Notes: generated by a model from the sequence alone, not told the origin. A stretch of DNA of 64,000 bases from Prochlorococcus sp. AG-355-A09 (GCA_003280995.1 QCDG01000001.1:1-64000); one strand, 5' to 3'; shown: positions 47,671 through 56,521, counted from the first letter of the stretch. Numbers and translations: made by a program.

Positions 47671-47802
47671 ATGTCTCTAGAATCTATATTGATGGTAGTA
47701 GCTCCAATCTGTCTTTTTACAGTAGGAGTTATTGTTTTACCTATCCTAGTAAAGCCACGTAAACAATCTGGTTTACCTAAGAGGTATATACGCGGTCTTT
47801 AA
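47671..47802 (+). CDS. Membrane micro-protein
   Basis: A 43-residue ATG frame with one helix (ILMVVAPICLFTVGVIVLPILV) and a basic tail PRKQSGLPKRYIRGL. The topology is like small photosystem or cytochrome subunits, but I do not recognise one. Confidence 0.6.
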   Translation: MSLESILMVVAPICLFTVGVIVLPILVKPRKQSGLPKRYIRGL

Positions 47803-47834
47803 ATTAATTAAGCTTTAAAGAAGAGCAAAGACAA

Positions 47835-47970
47835 TCAGAATAAGAAAGAAAGAATTAATAAGATTGCGATAAAAGAATAAAATAAAAAATGTTTGGCAAA
47901 GATAATTTTATTTAAAGATGAAATTAAAATCTTAAAAACTTTATCGAAAAAATTTATAAATTATTTTCAT
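47835..47970 (-). pseudogene. Membrane micro-gene with a one-base frameshift
   Basis: An ATG frame stops after nine codons (MKIIYKFFR). Dropping one base from the A6 run at 47947-47952 (T6 in the gene) restores a 44-residue product that continues FDKVFKILISSLNKIIF and ends in a helix YSFIAILLILSFLF. The restored protein is typical of this region's micro-proteins. It may be a pseudogene, may use slippage on the homopolymer, or may reflect a sequencing error. Confidence 0.6.
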
Positions 47971-48043
47971 TATGAGATCCTGTGATGGATAATAGAGTAT
48001 ATAAATTCACTTTTATTTAACAAAATTCTTAACCAACAAAAAT

Positions 48044-49210
48044 TTGAGTAATATAAAATTTTCTGGTCTTAAAGGCCAAGCGCTTGTAATAAAGGATAAA
48101 GATATTCCAAGCATAAAAGAATTTCAGGATGTTATCCCAGATCACTACTTTAGGTGCAATACCAAAACTTCTTTGAGGTATCTTTTACAATCAGCTTTCA
48201 TTCAATCATTAGTAGTTGCAATAGGGTTATCTATTCCATTTACCTCAAAAATGATCCCAATTTGGATAATTTACGCATTAATATCAGGTACCACTGCAAT
48301 GGGATTCTGGGTAATTGCCCATGAATGTGGGCATGGAGCATTCTCTAAAAACAAAACATTGGAATCTGTAACTGGTTATTTACTACATTCATTACTTCTG
48401 GTGCCTTATTTTTCTTGGCAGCGTTCTCATGCAGTTCATCATAGATTCACAAATAACATAACTAATGGAGAAACTCACGTCCCATTAGTCATTAAAGGGA
48501 ACGGAGTTACAGAAAAAGTTGGCGGAGAAAAAGAATTACATTTTTCAAATTCCTTAGGTAAGAAAAATTATGGAATTCTTCAACTTGTTTTACATCTAAT
48601 ATTTGGCTGGCCTGCTTATTTACTTACGGGAAGTACAGGAGGAGTTAAATATGGTATTTCAAATCATTTTTGGCCAAGAAAACCATTTTCTAAAGCATTA
48701 TGGCCATCAATATGGGCCAAGAAAGTTTGGATATCAGATATTGGCGTAGGTTTGACATTAGTGGGCATTGTTTATTTAGTTTTCAAGTATGGATTTTTTC
48801 CAGTAATTGCTCTGTATTTGGGCCCTTTATTAGTGGTTAATTGTTGGCTAGTAGTTTATACATGGCTTCATCATACAGATTCAGACGTGCCTCATCTTTC
48901 AAATACGGAATTTTCCTTTATGAAAGGCGCATTTCTATCTATTGACAGGCCTTACGGTAGAGTCCTTAATTTTCTTCACCATAATATAGGTTCTAGCCAT
49001 GTTGTTCATCATGTATGTCCAACTATCCCTCATTATCATGCAAAAAAGGTAACTGTCTTAATTAAAAAAGCCTTTAAAAAAGCATATCTTTTTAATCCTG
49101 ATCCAATACACAAAGCTCTATGGAATGTTGCTTGCAATTGCGTTGCTGTTAAGTTAGACATTAAGAGAGGAAGATATATTTGGCAATCTTCATACAAAAT
49201 GGTGGATTAA
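48044..49210 (+). CDS. Fatty acid desaturase, DesA-like
   Basis: The 388-residue protein has all His boxes of acyl-lipid desaturases: AHECGHGAF near residue 95, RSHAVHHRFTN near 130 and HVVHHVCPTIPHYHA near 325, with four helices. It resembles the delta-12/omega-3 group that raises membrane fluidity in cold. The start is TTG. The exact bond desaturated cannot be read from sequence alone. Confidence 0.88.
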   Translation: MSNIKFSGLKGQALVIKDKDIPSIKEFQDVIPDHYFRCNTKTSLRYLLQSAFIQSLVVAIGLSIPFTSKMIPIWIIYALISGTTAMGFWVIAHECGHGAFSKNKTLESVTGYLLHSLLLVPYFSWQRSHAVHHRFTNNITNGETHVPLVIKGNGVTEKVGGEKELHFSNSLGKKNYGILQLVLHLIFGWPAYLLTGSTGGVKYGISNHFWPRKPFSKALWPSIWAKKVWISDIGVGLTLVGIVYLVFKYGFFPVIALYLGPLLVVNCWLVVYTWLHHTDSDVPHLSNTEFSFMKGAFLSIDRPYGRVLNFLHHNIGSSHVVHHVCPTIPHYHAKKVTVLIKKAFKKAYLFNPDPIHKALWNVACNCVAVKLDIKRGRYIWQSSYKMVD

Positions 49211-49327
49211 AAACACAATAAGCATCAATTCTTTATCACATTAATTTACGCAAATCTGAAAAGAATATAAAAGAATTAGAAATAACAACTTTTTCATCTT
49301 AGAAAATACCCAAGTTTTGATAATTCT

Positions 49328-49489
49328 ATGAGTGGCGACAATTTGCATGGTAAACAGCCTATTAAATTTTATTCGGAAAAAATAACACTTACAAAAGTTG
49401 AATTATTAGAAATGCAGTTGAGTTTAGGCGAAAAAATTTCAGATTTAGATCAAAAGCATAAAGAATGGAGCAAAAAACTATCAAGTTGA
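49328..49489 (+). CDS. Small soluble helical protein
   Basis: A 53-residue ATG frame, polar, with a likely helix KVELLEMQLSLGEKISDLDQ. It lies 117 bases past the desaturase on the same strand. Family unknown. Confidence 0.6.
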   Translation: MSGDNLHGKQPIKFYSEKITLTKVELLEMQLSLGEKISDLDQKHKEWSKKLSS

Positions 49490-49540
49490 TCATCTAATAT
49501 GATGAATTCTAATTACTTTTTGATATTTCTATTTGCCTTA

Positions 49541-50158
49541 TCAAGAAACTTTTCTGTAAATTATTGAAAAATTATTTGCAGGCATACTAATAATATCCTC
49601 TTGAGAAAAACCATTTTTCTTACTCTCATCACAAACTTCCTCAAGATTTTTAATACCCCAAAGATCATTTTGCATTTTTAATGAATTATCGAAAAAATAA
49701 TTACTTTCACTTGTATACTTATTACAAATTTTGAATGGCCCATACAAAATCAAAAATTGCCCCTTACTGAGTAATTTTCCTGACTCTCTAAAGAGTGCTA
49801 CAGTACAAGACCACTCTGCTACATGAATCATATTTATAGAGACTATTCCTTGCAAAGAATTAGCTAATATCAATGGAATTTTCCAAGGAATTTTTTCTAC
49901 ATCAATCTCAAGAGGCTGGGGCATTTTCTTAGTTAGGTCTTCATACTTAATCCAAGAACTGATACTTTTTCTATGCACTAACTCTGGGTCACTTGTTTGC
50001 CAAATAATTTCAGGAAATCGTTTTTGAAAAAACACTCCATGCTCACCACTGCCACTCCCGATTTCCAATACTGAACCTTTTTTTATAATTCGGGATAGTA
50101 CATCACCGATGCAGTCTCTATTTCTGTGAGTTGCAGAAAAAAAAAGTCTATTATCCAA
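49541..50158 (-). CDS. DUF938-type SAM methyltransferase
   Basis: The 205 residues match DUF938: FFSATHRNRDCIGDVL at the front, the SAM loop VLEIGSGSGEHGVFF near residue 31, WQTSDPE, and INMIHVAEWSC near 105. The start is TTG. Substrate unknown. Confidence 0.85.
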   Translation of the reverse strand: MDNRLFFSATHRNRDCIGDVLSRIIKKGSVLEIGSGSGEHGVFFQKRFPEIIWQTSDPELVHRKSISSWIKYEDLTKKMPQPLEIDVEKIPWKIPLILANSLQGIVSINMIHVAEWSCTVALFRESGKLLSKGQFLILYGPFKICNKYTSESNYFFDNSLKMQNDLWGIKNLEEVCDESKKNGFSQEDIISMPANNFSIIYRKVS

Positions 50159-50210
50159 AATTAAAAAAAATTGAGCGCTTCAGTAAAAATAATAATTTCA
50201 AAATCCTTGA

Positions 50211-50321
50211 TTATTTAACCTTTCTCAATTTAGGAGTCTTGAAAAACATTATTTTAAGGCTAAAAAATAATATTGAAATTGTAAGAGCAGGCAAGATATA
50301 AAGTATTAAATCAGAACTCAT
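50211..50321 (-). CDS. Membrane micro-protein
   Basis: A 36-residue ATG frame with one helix (LILYILPALTISILFFSL) and a basic tail FFKTPKLRKVK. It lies upstream of the DUF938 gene on the same strand. Family unknown. Confidence 0.5.
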   Translation of the reverse strand: MSSDLILYILPALTISILFFSLKIMFFKTPKLRKVK

Positions 50322-50746
50322 TAGAGAAGGAATCCTTCCAAAAATTAAATGCATGCAGTAGGTCGCGAATGACATAAATTCATATATATATCTAATTTAT
50401 TAATAGCAATTATTTGAATTCTAAAAAATATTTTTAGTCAAAAACCAAAAATTCTCCAAAAAAAAAAAAAAAGAGTCAGCCTGTATCCCTACTAGCTGAC
50501 TCTTGTCATATATTAATTTAAATTACCTCTAAATGAGGATATACCTCTAAAAAAACAAGGTGAAAAGCTTATAGTTTTTTTCAAATTTAAAAAATCAGAA
50601 CAAAAATAGAAACATCAATAAGGTATATTTCGACACATATATGTAGCAGTTTTTTAAATTCTCCTGATAAAGTAGGGAATAATCTCTGATTTTCTTTACA
50701 ATACTAAGTAATTATGTTATATTTGTTTACAAATTACTCAAATAAA
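50322..50746. other. Intergenic stretch carrying a minus-strand terminator and the hli promoter
   Basis: No convincing gene. It holds an orphan minus-strand terminator at 50458-50504 and, on the right, the promoter region of the hli pair. A gcatgc palindrome sits near 50353. The segment 50505-50570 has short repeats of cctct/gagg that could fold as a hairpin in a minus-strand RNA. Confidence 0.5.
50458..50570 (-). ncRNA. Candidate small RNA ending in a GGGATAC-loop terminator
   Basis: On the minus strand a 10-pair stem AAGAGTCAGC/GCTGACTCTT with a loop containing GGGATAC (50471-50504) is followed by more than 12 T residues, a very strong terminator. No gene upstream on that strand needs it, so it probably ends a small RNA. 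A TATAAG box near 50571 would give a transcript of about 100 bases. Limits are guesses. Confidence 0.5.
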
Positions 50747-50854
50747 ATGACTCCAGAAGCAGAACGTTTTAATGGTTGGGCAGCGATGTTAGGTTTCGTT
50801 GCAGCAGTTGGTGCATACGTCACAACAGGCCAGATCATTCCAGGTTGGTTCTAA
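50747..50854 (+). CDS. hli: High-light-inducible protein
   Basis: Hli proteins are one-helix relatives of light-harvesting proteins that bind pigment and protect photosystems under stress. This one is very short, 35 residues: ERFNGWAAMLGFVAAVGAYV, then TTGQIIPGWF. It keeps the ExxNGxxAMxGF chlorophyll-binding core. Its stop overlaps the next hli start as TAATG. The NblS kinase is a likely regulator. Confidence 0.93.
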   Translation: MTPEAERFNGWAAMLGFVAAVGAYVTTGQIIPGWF

Positions 50855-50994
50855 TGAAAAATAACGAACCAAAAATAGTTGAAAAAGAAAAAATCGTTGC
50901 TGAAAAGCTAAACGGTAGATTCGCAATGTTAGGTTTTGTTGCTCTAGTTGGAGCATATTTAACTACTGGTCAAATCATTCCTGGTTTTATCTAA
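50854..50994 (+). CDS. hli: High-light-inducible protein
   Basis: The 46 residues have a charged front (NNEPKIVEKEKIVAEK), the core LNGRFAMLGFVALVGAY and the common ending TTGQIIPGFI. It is coupled to the preceding hli gene by a one-base overlap; a strong terminator follows 18 bases after the stop. Confidence 0.93.
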   Translation: MKNNEPKIVEKEKIVAEKLNGRFAMLGFVALVGAYLTTGQIIPGFI

Positions 50995-51012
50995 ATAAAT
51001 TTTTAATCTCTA

Positions 51013-51048
51013 AATAGCCTAATTTGAAATTAAATTAGGCTATTTTTA
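51013..51048 (+). terminator. Terminator of the hli pair
   Basis: A 13-pair perfect stem (aatagcctaattt with aaattaggctatt) and six-base loop, followed by T-rich sequence, ends the two-gene hli transcript. Confidence 0.92.
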
Positions 51049-51229
51049 TTGATTTTTTTTGGCTAATCTAATAATCTTTATTAGCGAAAAAAGATTTATT
51101 CTGAGTTATGAAAATGATAATATTTACCAACTTTTTAAAATGGAATATTAATTTGATTATTCTTGTTCTTTAAAACTTAAATTTACTCGTTAAATGATGC
51201 TATCTTTATCAAGATAATTCAAGAATTTA

Positions 51230-51358
51230 ATGAGAGTAAAGCTTGAACCCGAAACGGCATTTATTGGAAAAAAGTTTACTTATATATTTCTCGGAATAAT
51301 ATTTAGCCTAAATGTAATAACTTTTATTTGGTTTTTCTTATTTTCAAATTTAAAATAA
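51230..51358 (+). CDS. Membrane micro-protein
   Basis: A 42-residue ATG frame: a polar front MRVKLEPETAFIGKK and one helix (FTYIFLGIIFSLNVITFIWFF, shown in part). It sits between the hli pair and the third hli gene, so it may be stress-linked by context. Family unknown. Confidence 0.55.
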   Translation: MRVKLEPETAFIGKKFTYIFLGIIFSLNVITFIWFFLFSNLK

Positions 51359-51425
51359 AAAAAATTCTAAATTTTTCTTCTAAAAAGGTTAAAGAAAATA
51401 GACTAAAAAAACAGTTATTTAGGTA

Positions 51426-51632
51426 CTAAAAAATTCCAGGAATGATCTGTCCTGTTGTTACATAGGCACCTAATAGTGCAACGAAGCCAACCATAGCCCA
51501 TCTACCATTCACTTTTTCTGCATTTTGAGGATATCCATCGTAAGAAACACTTTCATCAATATAAGGCCTAGTTTCTGATGGGAACATATTCTGTCTGCCA
51601 CCTGATTCTGTAGTTACTCCTGATTTTGTCAT
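51426..51632 (-). CDS. hli: High-light-inducible protein, longer form
   Basis: The 68 residues have a 37-residue polar front (GGRQNMFPSETRPYIDE) followed by the hli core EKVNGRWAMVGFVALLGAY and ending TTGQIIPGIF. The pigment-binding Glu, Asn and Arg are all present. It converges with the plus-strand hli pair and has its own promoter region to the right. Confidence 0.93.
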   Translation of the reverse strand: MTKSGVTTESGGRQNMFPSETRPYIDESVSYDGYPQNAEKVNGRWAMVGFVALLGAYVTTGQIIPGIF

Positions 51633-52092
51633 TAAAAAAATAATAATTGTTAACTAAAGTAACACAAATATTAACTTATGTAAACCAAAAGCCTTTAATG
51701 ATTCACCTTTCAGTATCTATGGTGCAATGTGTGGCATTTCTGTTTACAAAGGTATTTACAAGTCACAATTTTTTTTATTTAAATCACCTTTTTTATCAAA
51801 ATTACAGATAAATCACTAAAAATAAGCATTTATACTCACAGTGAGTAATTTTACTTATTAGAATATTATTAGCATTTAGGAAGTGCTTAGCTGGTTAAAT
51901 CAGAAATCTGAATTAACTAAGTCGTCATGAGCTTGCCGTTGGGATACTGCAAGCTCTTTCAATTTTAAAAGCAAGCAAATATATTAAGCATACAGATAGT
52001 TATTTTGAACTATTGAATTAAATTTTTAAGATTATCTACTAATGCCAAAGACTTTTTTATTTGCTAGATAGATAATAGACTGAACAAAATAT
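51633..52092. other. Intergenic stretch between hli and a micro-gene
   Basis: No protein gene seen. The left part is the promoter side of the minus-strand hli gene. A perfect inverted repeat actcac-a-gtgagt lies at 51834-51846, just upstream of the candidate small RNA at 51872. The right part is AT-rich without structure. Confidence 0.5.
51872..51960 (+). ncRNA. Candidate small RNA with three hairpins
   Basis: Three hairpins follow one another: gcatt/agtgc (51872-51886), ttaaatcag/ctgaattaa (51895-51916, one mismatch) and a terminator gagcttgc/gcaagctc (51929-51956) with loop containing GGGATAC, then TTT. A TATTAT box at 51864-51869 fits a start near 51876. The region is more GC-rich than its surroundings. 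The loop is shared with the terminator at 50471. Confidence 0.6.
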
Positions 52093-52194
52093 ATGTCTTT
52101 AGATTTTATTCTCATTCCATCTTGTATTTTGATTATCCTTTTTCTTTTAAATAGAGAAAATATGATCTACAAAAAAAATCAAAAGGTTAAATAA
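52093..52194 (+). CDS. Membrane micro-protein
   Basis: A 33-residue ATG frame with one helix (FILIPSCILIILFLL) and a polar, basic tail NRENMIYKKNQKVK. Family unknown. Confidence 0.5.
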   Translation: MSLDFILIPSCILIILFLLNRENMIYKKNQKVK

Positions 52195-52624
52195 TATTTT
52201 TATTATTATAAAAAAGCTTAATACTAAAATACAGATAGTATAACTTTTTTCTGAAAATAATATTTTTTAAAACAACTACTTAAAAAATTTAAAACTTTAG
52301 ATGATTTAGTAGAGCAACTACTCCAACTTTTTTCTTAAAATTAGTTTATCCCAATATATTTTTGAATTATTAATTTGATTTAATTTTTGTTGGCAGTGTA
52401 TGCAATTGCATTCGTATATGAAAGTTTTATTTTTCATGAATTAACTGTTTTTTTTTAAGAAACCAAATTTCTTGTTTAATTGCAAGTCTTCATAAATTAT
52501 TTTTCTGATTAATTATTGATAGTTAAAAACAATTATTTTTCTTAACTATCAATTTTATATTGGTTTCTAAATCATTGATATTTTATAATGTTAAAAAAGA
52601 CAGTAAAAAACAAATAAACTTCTT
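52195..52624. other. Long AT-rich gap before the LptF/G gene
   Basis: No firm gene. It holds a perfect palindrome atgcaattgcat (52400-52411) and a 12-pair inverted repeat attgatagttaa/ttaactatcaat (52515-52526 and 52542-52553) with a 15-base loop and no T run. A TTG frame at 52387-52458 would encode a 23-residue hydrophobic peptide, but it has no ribosome site. Confidence 0.5.
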
Positions 52625-53830
52625 TTGAAACTTTCAAATCAATCACTAATTAAAAAAACTGTTAATAAAATAATTTCTCCTTGGTATTTAATTCCTTTAA
52701 TAGATAGATGGTTGTTAGGGCAAATAATACCTCCCATGATATTTGCAATTTCTGCTTTTACTGTTATTTCATTATCTGTTGGAGTAATGTTTGATCTTAT
52801 AAGAAAAATAGTTGAATTTGGTTTACCTTTATTTTTAGCTTTAAAAGTTCTTTTTTTTAGTTTACCCAGTTTTTTAGTCTTATCATTCCCAATGGCAGTT
52901 TTACTTTCAACATTATTAGCCTATGGAAAGTTATCAAGCAATTCTGAATTGTTGGCATTGAAATCTTTGGGTATAAAAACTTCAAGAATTATTTCTCCAG
53001 CTATTGCCCTTTCAATATTTATGACAGGATTAACTTTTTACTTTAACGATAATTTAGTTCCTGCGAGTAATAAATTAGCTGAAACGACATTAAGAGCAGG
53101 CATAGGAAGTTCTTTTAGCGCCGAACAAGGAAAAGACAATATTATGTTTTCAAGATATGGATCTAGGATAAGTGCATCAAATAAAAAACCGACAAAAATA
53201 AATACTTATCTTACTCATATATTTTATGCTTCATGGTATGAAAACAACATTATGGAAGGAGTTACAGTTTTAGATTTTTCCAGAGAAGATTTTCAACAAA
53301 TCTTAAAGGCAAAGAATGGAAGATTTGACAAAAAAAGTTCTTCTTGGATATTTTCTGACGGGAGTATTGTATCAATTGATCCAAGCGGGCAAACTACAAA
53401 TATTCAATTTAAAGAATATACATATCCATTTGTTGAAGGGCCTATGGAGTTAGCAAAAGTACCTAAGGATGCAAATGAAATGACTTTAAAGCAAGCTATG
53501 CAAGCAGAAAAAATTTATGAAAAAACTGGAAACTTGAAAGAGGTAAGAAGAATTAAAGTTCGCATTCAAGAAAAATTCACTCTACCTTTTGCATGCTTGG
53601 TGTTTGGTTTAATAGGCAGCAGTCTGGGATCTAAATCTAATTTAAGATCTTCAAAAAGTCAGGGATTTGGATTGAGCGTAATTCTTATATTAATTTATTA
53701 TGTTATGTCATTTTTATTTAGTTCATTCGGAGTAAAAGGTATTTTACCCCCGGTTTTTGCTGCATGGTTACCTGTCTTAATTTCTCTTGGAGGTGGAATT
53801 TATTTATTAAGAAAATCAAGTTCTTTTTAA
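52625..53830 (+). CDS. LptF/LptG (YjgP/YjgQ) family permease
   Basis: LptF and LptG form the membrane part of the transporter that lifts LPS to the outer membrane. The 401 residues show three N-terminal helices (about 30-125), a periplasmic beta-jellyroll domain (about 150-300) and three C-terminal helices from about 330, with LPFACLVFGLIGSSLG. The start is TTG. Only one such protein is in the window; it complements the lpx-bamA cluster. Confidence 0.88.
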   Translation: MKLSNQSLIKKTVNKIISPWYLIPLIDRWLLGQIIPPMIFAISAFTVISLSVGVMFDLIRKIVEFGLPLFLALKVLFFSLPSFLVLSFPMAVLLSTLLAYGKLSSNSELLALKSLGIKTSRIISPAIALSIFMTGLTFYFNDNLVPASNKLAETTLRAGIGSSFSAEQGKDNIMFSRYGSRISASNKKPTKINTYLTHIFYASWYENNIMEGVTVLDFSREDFQQILKAKNGRFDKKSSSWIFSDGSIVSIDPSGQTTNIQFKEYTYPFVEGPMELAKVPKDANEMTLKQAMQAEKIYEKTGNLKEVRRIKVRIQEKFTLPFACLVFGLIGSSLGSKSNLRSSKSQGFGLSVILILIYYVMSFLFSSFGVKGILPPVFAAWLPVLISLGGGIYLLRKSSSF

Positions 53831-53899
53831 TAATTTAAGCATATAAATAAGAATATAATTATTACAAAATTCTTTTGCAAGTAATAGATTCTTAAATCT

Positions 53900-54484
53900 T
53901 TATTCCCGGTCTATTTTTTGATAACCGTACCAATCAGGATAGTTGTTTCCTTGAATAAAGCTATTATCTTGAGTTAATTCTATTTCCCAATTACCTATCT
54001 TTTTTATTAGTTCACAATCATCGCAACTAATCAACATTTCTAAAGAAGAAAGATCATCTATATGCTTTTTTTTAGACCCAATAAGCCATTTAGATTTAGC
54101 TATATTTTTTGCCTCTAATTTATTTGAAGCTATAACTAATCCAAACTCATGTTTTTCCTGCATAGAAGTTGGGTTATAGCCTCCAATATTGACAAACCAT
54201 AAAGTTTTTTTTGGCTTTAGTTTTTTTTCTAATTGCCTTTTTTCTATTTTATGGTTTTCAACATTTATTAAATTAATCTTATAGCCATCTATATATTGTA
54301 TTTTTTTATAACTATCAATATGCAAACCTCTTGAAGATCCAAACCAATCCTTCCTTAAAGTATCGTATGTGTCTTCAATTTTAGATCCAACAACCCATCT
54401 AACATCATGTAATTCAATATTAGCTTTTTCTGCTCTACCTCCAAGCACAACCAAATAGAGAAAATTATTTTCTAATTTTTTCAC
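53900..54484 (-). CDS. DUF1543 family protein
   Basis: The 194 residues contain two related halves: YLVVLGGRAEKANIELHDVRWVVG with LHIDSYKKI, then LWFVNIGGYNPTSMQEKHEFGLV with KHIDDLSSL. This internal duplication is characteristic of DUF1543. Function unknown. The start is GTG. It converges with the LptF/G-type gene. Confidence 0.82.
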   Translation of the reverse strand: MKKLENNFLYLVVLGGRAEKANIELHDVRWVVGSKIEDTYDTLRKDWFGSSRGLHIDSYKKIQYIDGYKINLINVENHKIEKRQLEKKLKPKKTLWFVNIGGYNPTSMQEKHEFGLVIASNKLEAKNIAKSKWLIGSKKKHIDDLSSLEMLISCDDCELIKKIGNWEIELTQDNSFIQGNNYPDWYGYQKIDRE

Positions 54485-54569
54485 TTTTCATTAATAGTGT
54501 TTACTTAGACTTTAATTTAAATTATCAAGAAATTTTTTACAGATTATTCTTACTAAGTCAAAGATTCCG

Positions 54570-54713
54570 TTAATTGAACCAACCTTTTTTCTTTTCTTTA
54601 ACTTTTGGTGAAGTCTGAATCTTAGGCTCTTCATCTACTCTACCTTTTATAATCATTAAAGGTACTATTGCCCATAGAGCTAAAAATAATATCCAGAATA
54701 GATAAATGTTCAT
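54570..54713 (-). CDS. Membrane micro-protein with basic tail
   Basis: A 47-residue ATG frame: one helix at the front (YLFWILFLALWAIVPLMII), then a polar tail ending VKEKKKGWFN. It lies upstream of DUF1543 on the same strand. Family unknown. Confidence 0.55.
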   Translation of the reverse strand: MNIYLFWILFLALWAIVPLMIIKGRVDEEPKIQTSPKVKEKKKGWFN

Positions 54714-55052
54714 AGTTAAAAATTTCAATAAAATTATCTTAAAATCAATAAAATAAGATTCGTGAGTTTCTTTTTAAAGTTCTGATGTAGATGTATAATC
54801 GGACATTTCATTTTTAATTAAAGCTAAATTAAATAATTCATAAATTTAATATAAAAAATGATGATACCTTCAGATTTAAAAATGTTGGAAATGAGAAAAT
54901 TTTTTTAATCAATAAAAAATATTTGCACTCAACAAAACCACTGCTTTGCTTCAGGATGTGTAGAGTGCATTATCATGATGACACGGTAGAATTTTTTTCG
55001 TGAATCTTCTTAAATCAAACTTTTGCCTATCTAAAATAAAATATATCGATAA
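54714..55052. other. Gap with a GC-richer islet
   Basis: Most of it is featureless AT-rich DNA. From 54924 to 54990 it is clearly richer in GC and has a seven-pair inverted repeat tgcactc/gagtgca (54924-54930 and 54963-54969). On the minus strand the islet also encodes a 15-codon ATG frame (MIMHSTHPEAKQWFC, 54929-54976). It may be a small RNA or a micro-gene; I cannot decide. Confidence 0.4.
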
Positions 55053-55208
55053 ATGAAAAAATGCGATTTATGTGATAAGCGAGATAAAACTCATTACAGA
55101 GTTAAATCCATAATTCATACGAAATGGATTTTTTGTTGTAAAGAATGTTGGAATCTAATTTCTACACATAAAAATTATTCCTATGGAGGAACTAGAAAGT
55201 CAAAATAA
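55053..55208 (+). CDS. Small zinc-ribbon-like protein
   Basis: The 51-residue ATG product has CDLCDKRDKTHYRV at the front and FCCKECWNL near residue 28, a Cys-x2-Cys pair facing a Cys-x2-Cys, as in small zinc ribbons. The tail is basic (YGGTRKSK). It could bind nucleic acid or protein. Confidence 0.7.
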   Translation: MKKCDLCDKRDKTHYRVKSIIHTKWIFCCKECWNLISTHKNYSYGGTRKSK

Positions 55209-55240
55209 ATTAATACTATTAGAAAAACAATTTTAACTTT

Positions 55241-55723
55241 CTAAAAAAAATTATTAATTTCTTTTTTTATAGATTTATATTCCAAATTAATTTCTTTGAT
55301 AAATTCATCTACTTCCTTTTTAGTATTCTTGTATTCATTTATTTTTTGTTTGGTTTTCTCATAAAAAATCGATTCAAATTTTCCTGGACTTATCTCCTCA
55401 ATCCAATATCCTGCTAAACAATAAATTTGGTTTGGGACAAAAGAAATAATAAATAGTTTTTTGGAATTTTTATATTGATCAATTAACTTGTGAGCGAAAG
55501 TACCTTTAGATTTGTTAATCCCAAATAGAGAAATATCTTTTACTAAAGGCTTAAAATTCTTCGATAGATTCTTATTTTTTTCTACTGTATTTCTAGAAAT
55601 TATTTTTTCTAGAGAATAACAATAATCGAAAAAATTAGTATTTTCTTTTTTTGAAGGAAATATAGTTATAAGGGAACTTAAAAGTAAAACAGATGTTAAA
55701 AGAAATTTTTTAAACATTTTCAT
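55241..55723 (-). CDS. Exported hypothetical protein
   Basis: An N-terminal signal-like segment (KKFLLTSVLLLSSLITIFP) is followed by about 135 Lys-rich, charged residues with a predicted helical end (NEYKNTKKEVDEFIKEIN). Two Cys (DYCYS and IYCLAG) may pair in the periplasm. Family unknown. Confidence 0.7.
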   Translation of the reverse strand: MKMFKKFLLTSVLLLSSLITIFPSKKENTNFFDYCYSLEKIISRNTVEKNKNLSKNFKPLVKDISLFGINKSKGTFAHKLIDQYKNSKKLFIISFVPNQIYCLAGYWIEEISPGKFESIFYEKTKQKINEYKNTKKEVDEFIKEINLEYKSIKKEINNFF

Positions 55724-55917
55724 TTACTCAATTTATCATTTAATAAATATATAAAGACAATTCAAAAATTACTATTAATTACCATAAAAAGATTCACATT
55801 AATTAAAAAGATTTCTATTAATTGCGCTAAACCTCTTTTAGAAAACTTTTAAAGTATTTCGGACTAATTAATTATTTATTTATCAAAAGCATAACATTTT
55901 TTTCTTATAATAATATT

Positions 55918-56298
55918 ATGAAAAATTCTTTTTTGAAAAATAAAAGTATCAAATCTTTTTTAGATTTTTTTTCAAGAGTATCAATTTCAGCAATATTTAT
56001 CTCAGCCATACCAGGCAAAATAAATGATTTTGAACAAACAGTTGACTATATTTCTTCAAAAGGCATTCCTGAAACAATTTCATCTATTCTTCTGGTAGGA
56101 GCCATTACATGTCTTATCTTGGGATCTGGATTTTTCATTTTTGGAGAAAAACAAAAAATCGGTTCAGTCTTTTTATTACTATTTCTTATTCCAACAACGA
56201 TAATTTTTCATTTATTCCCTTTCCATCAAAGAGCAGTATTTATGAATCTCGGATTGACAGGTGGATTAATTATTACTGCAATAAGGGACCCAAAATAA
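55918..56298 (+). CDS. DoxX-like membrane protein
   Basis: The 126 residues have four helices and the DoxX start FFSRVSISAIFISAIPGKIND, then LVGAITCLILGSGFFIFG and LIPTTIIFHLFPF. It is shorter than the DoxX protein at 29638 and lacks its acidic tail, so the two are distant relatives. Function unknown. Confidence 0.75.
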   Translation: MKNSFLKNKSIKSFLDFFSRVSISAIFISAIPGKINDFEQTVDYISSKGIPETISSILLVGAITCLILGSGFFIFGEKQKIGSVFLLLFLIPTTIIFHLFPFHQRAVFMNLGLTGGLIITAIRDPK

Positions 56299-56317
56299 AT
56301 AACTTAATTTAAGAAAC

Positions 56318-56521
56318 CTAAATATTTTTTTTCCCATCTCTTAATTCTGGGAAGCAATTCGCAAGATGAATTAATTCATAAATCTCTTTGCTATCGTATT
56401 TTTTGTTAGGAACTCCACTTCCTACCTCTATACCCCTCTCTTTCATCTTCTTTAATATCAATTCTTGTCTTTGCATACTTGACATAGACTTAAATCTTTT
56501 AGTTCGTTCTTCTTTATTCAC
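56318..56521 (-). CDS. Small charged protein
   Basis: The 67 residues start with GTG and are basic and helical (MSSMQRQELILKKMKERGIE), then polar text with NKKYDSKEIYELIHLANC. No membrane segment and no recognised family. It converges with the DoxX-like gene. Confidence 0.6.
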   Translation of the reverse strand: MNKEERTKRFKSMSSMQRQELILKKMKERGIEVGSGVPNKKYDSKEIYELIHLANCFPELRDGKKNI

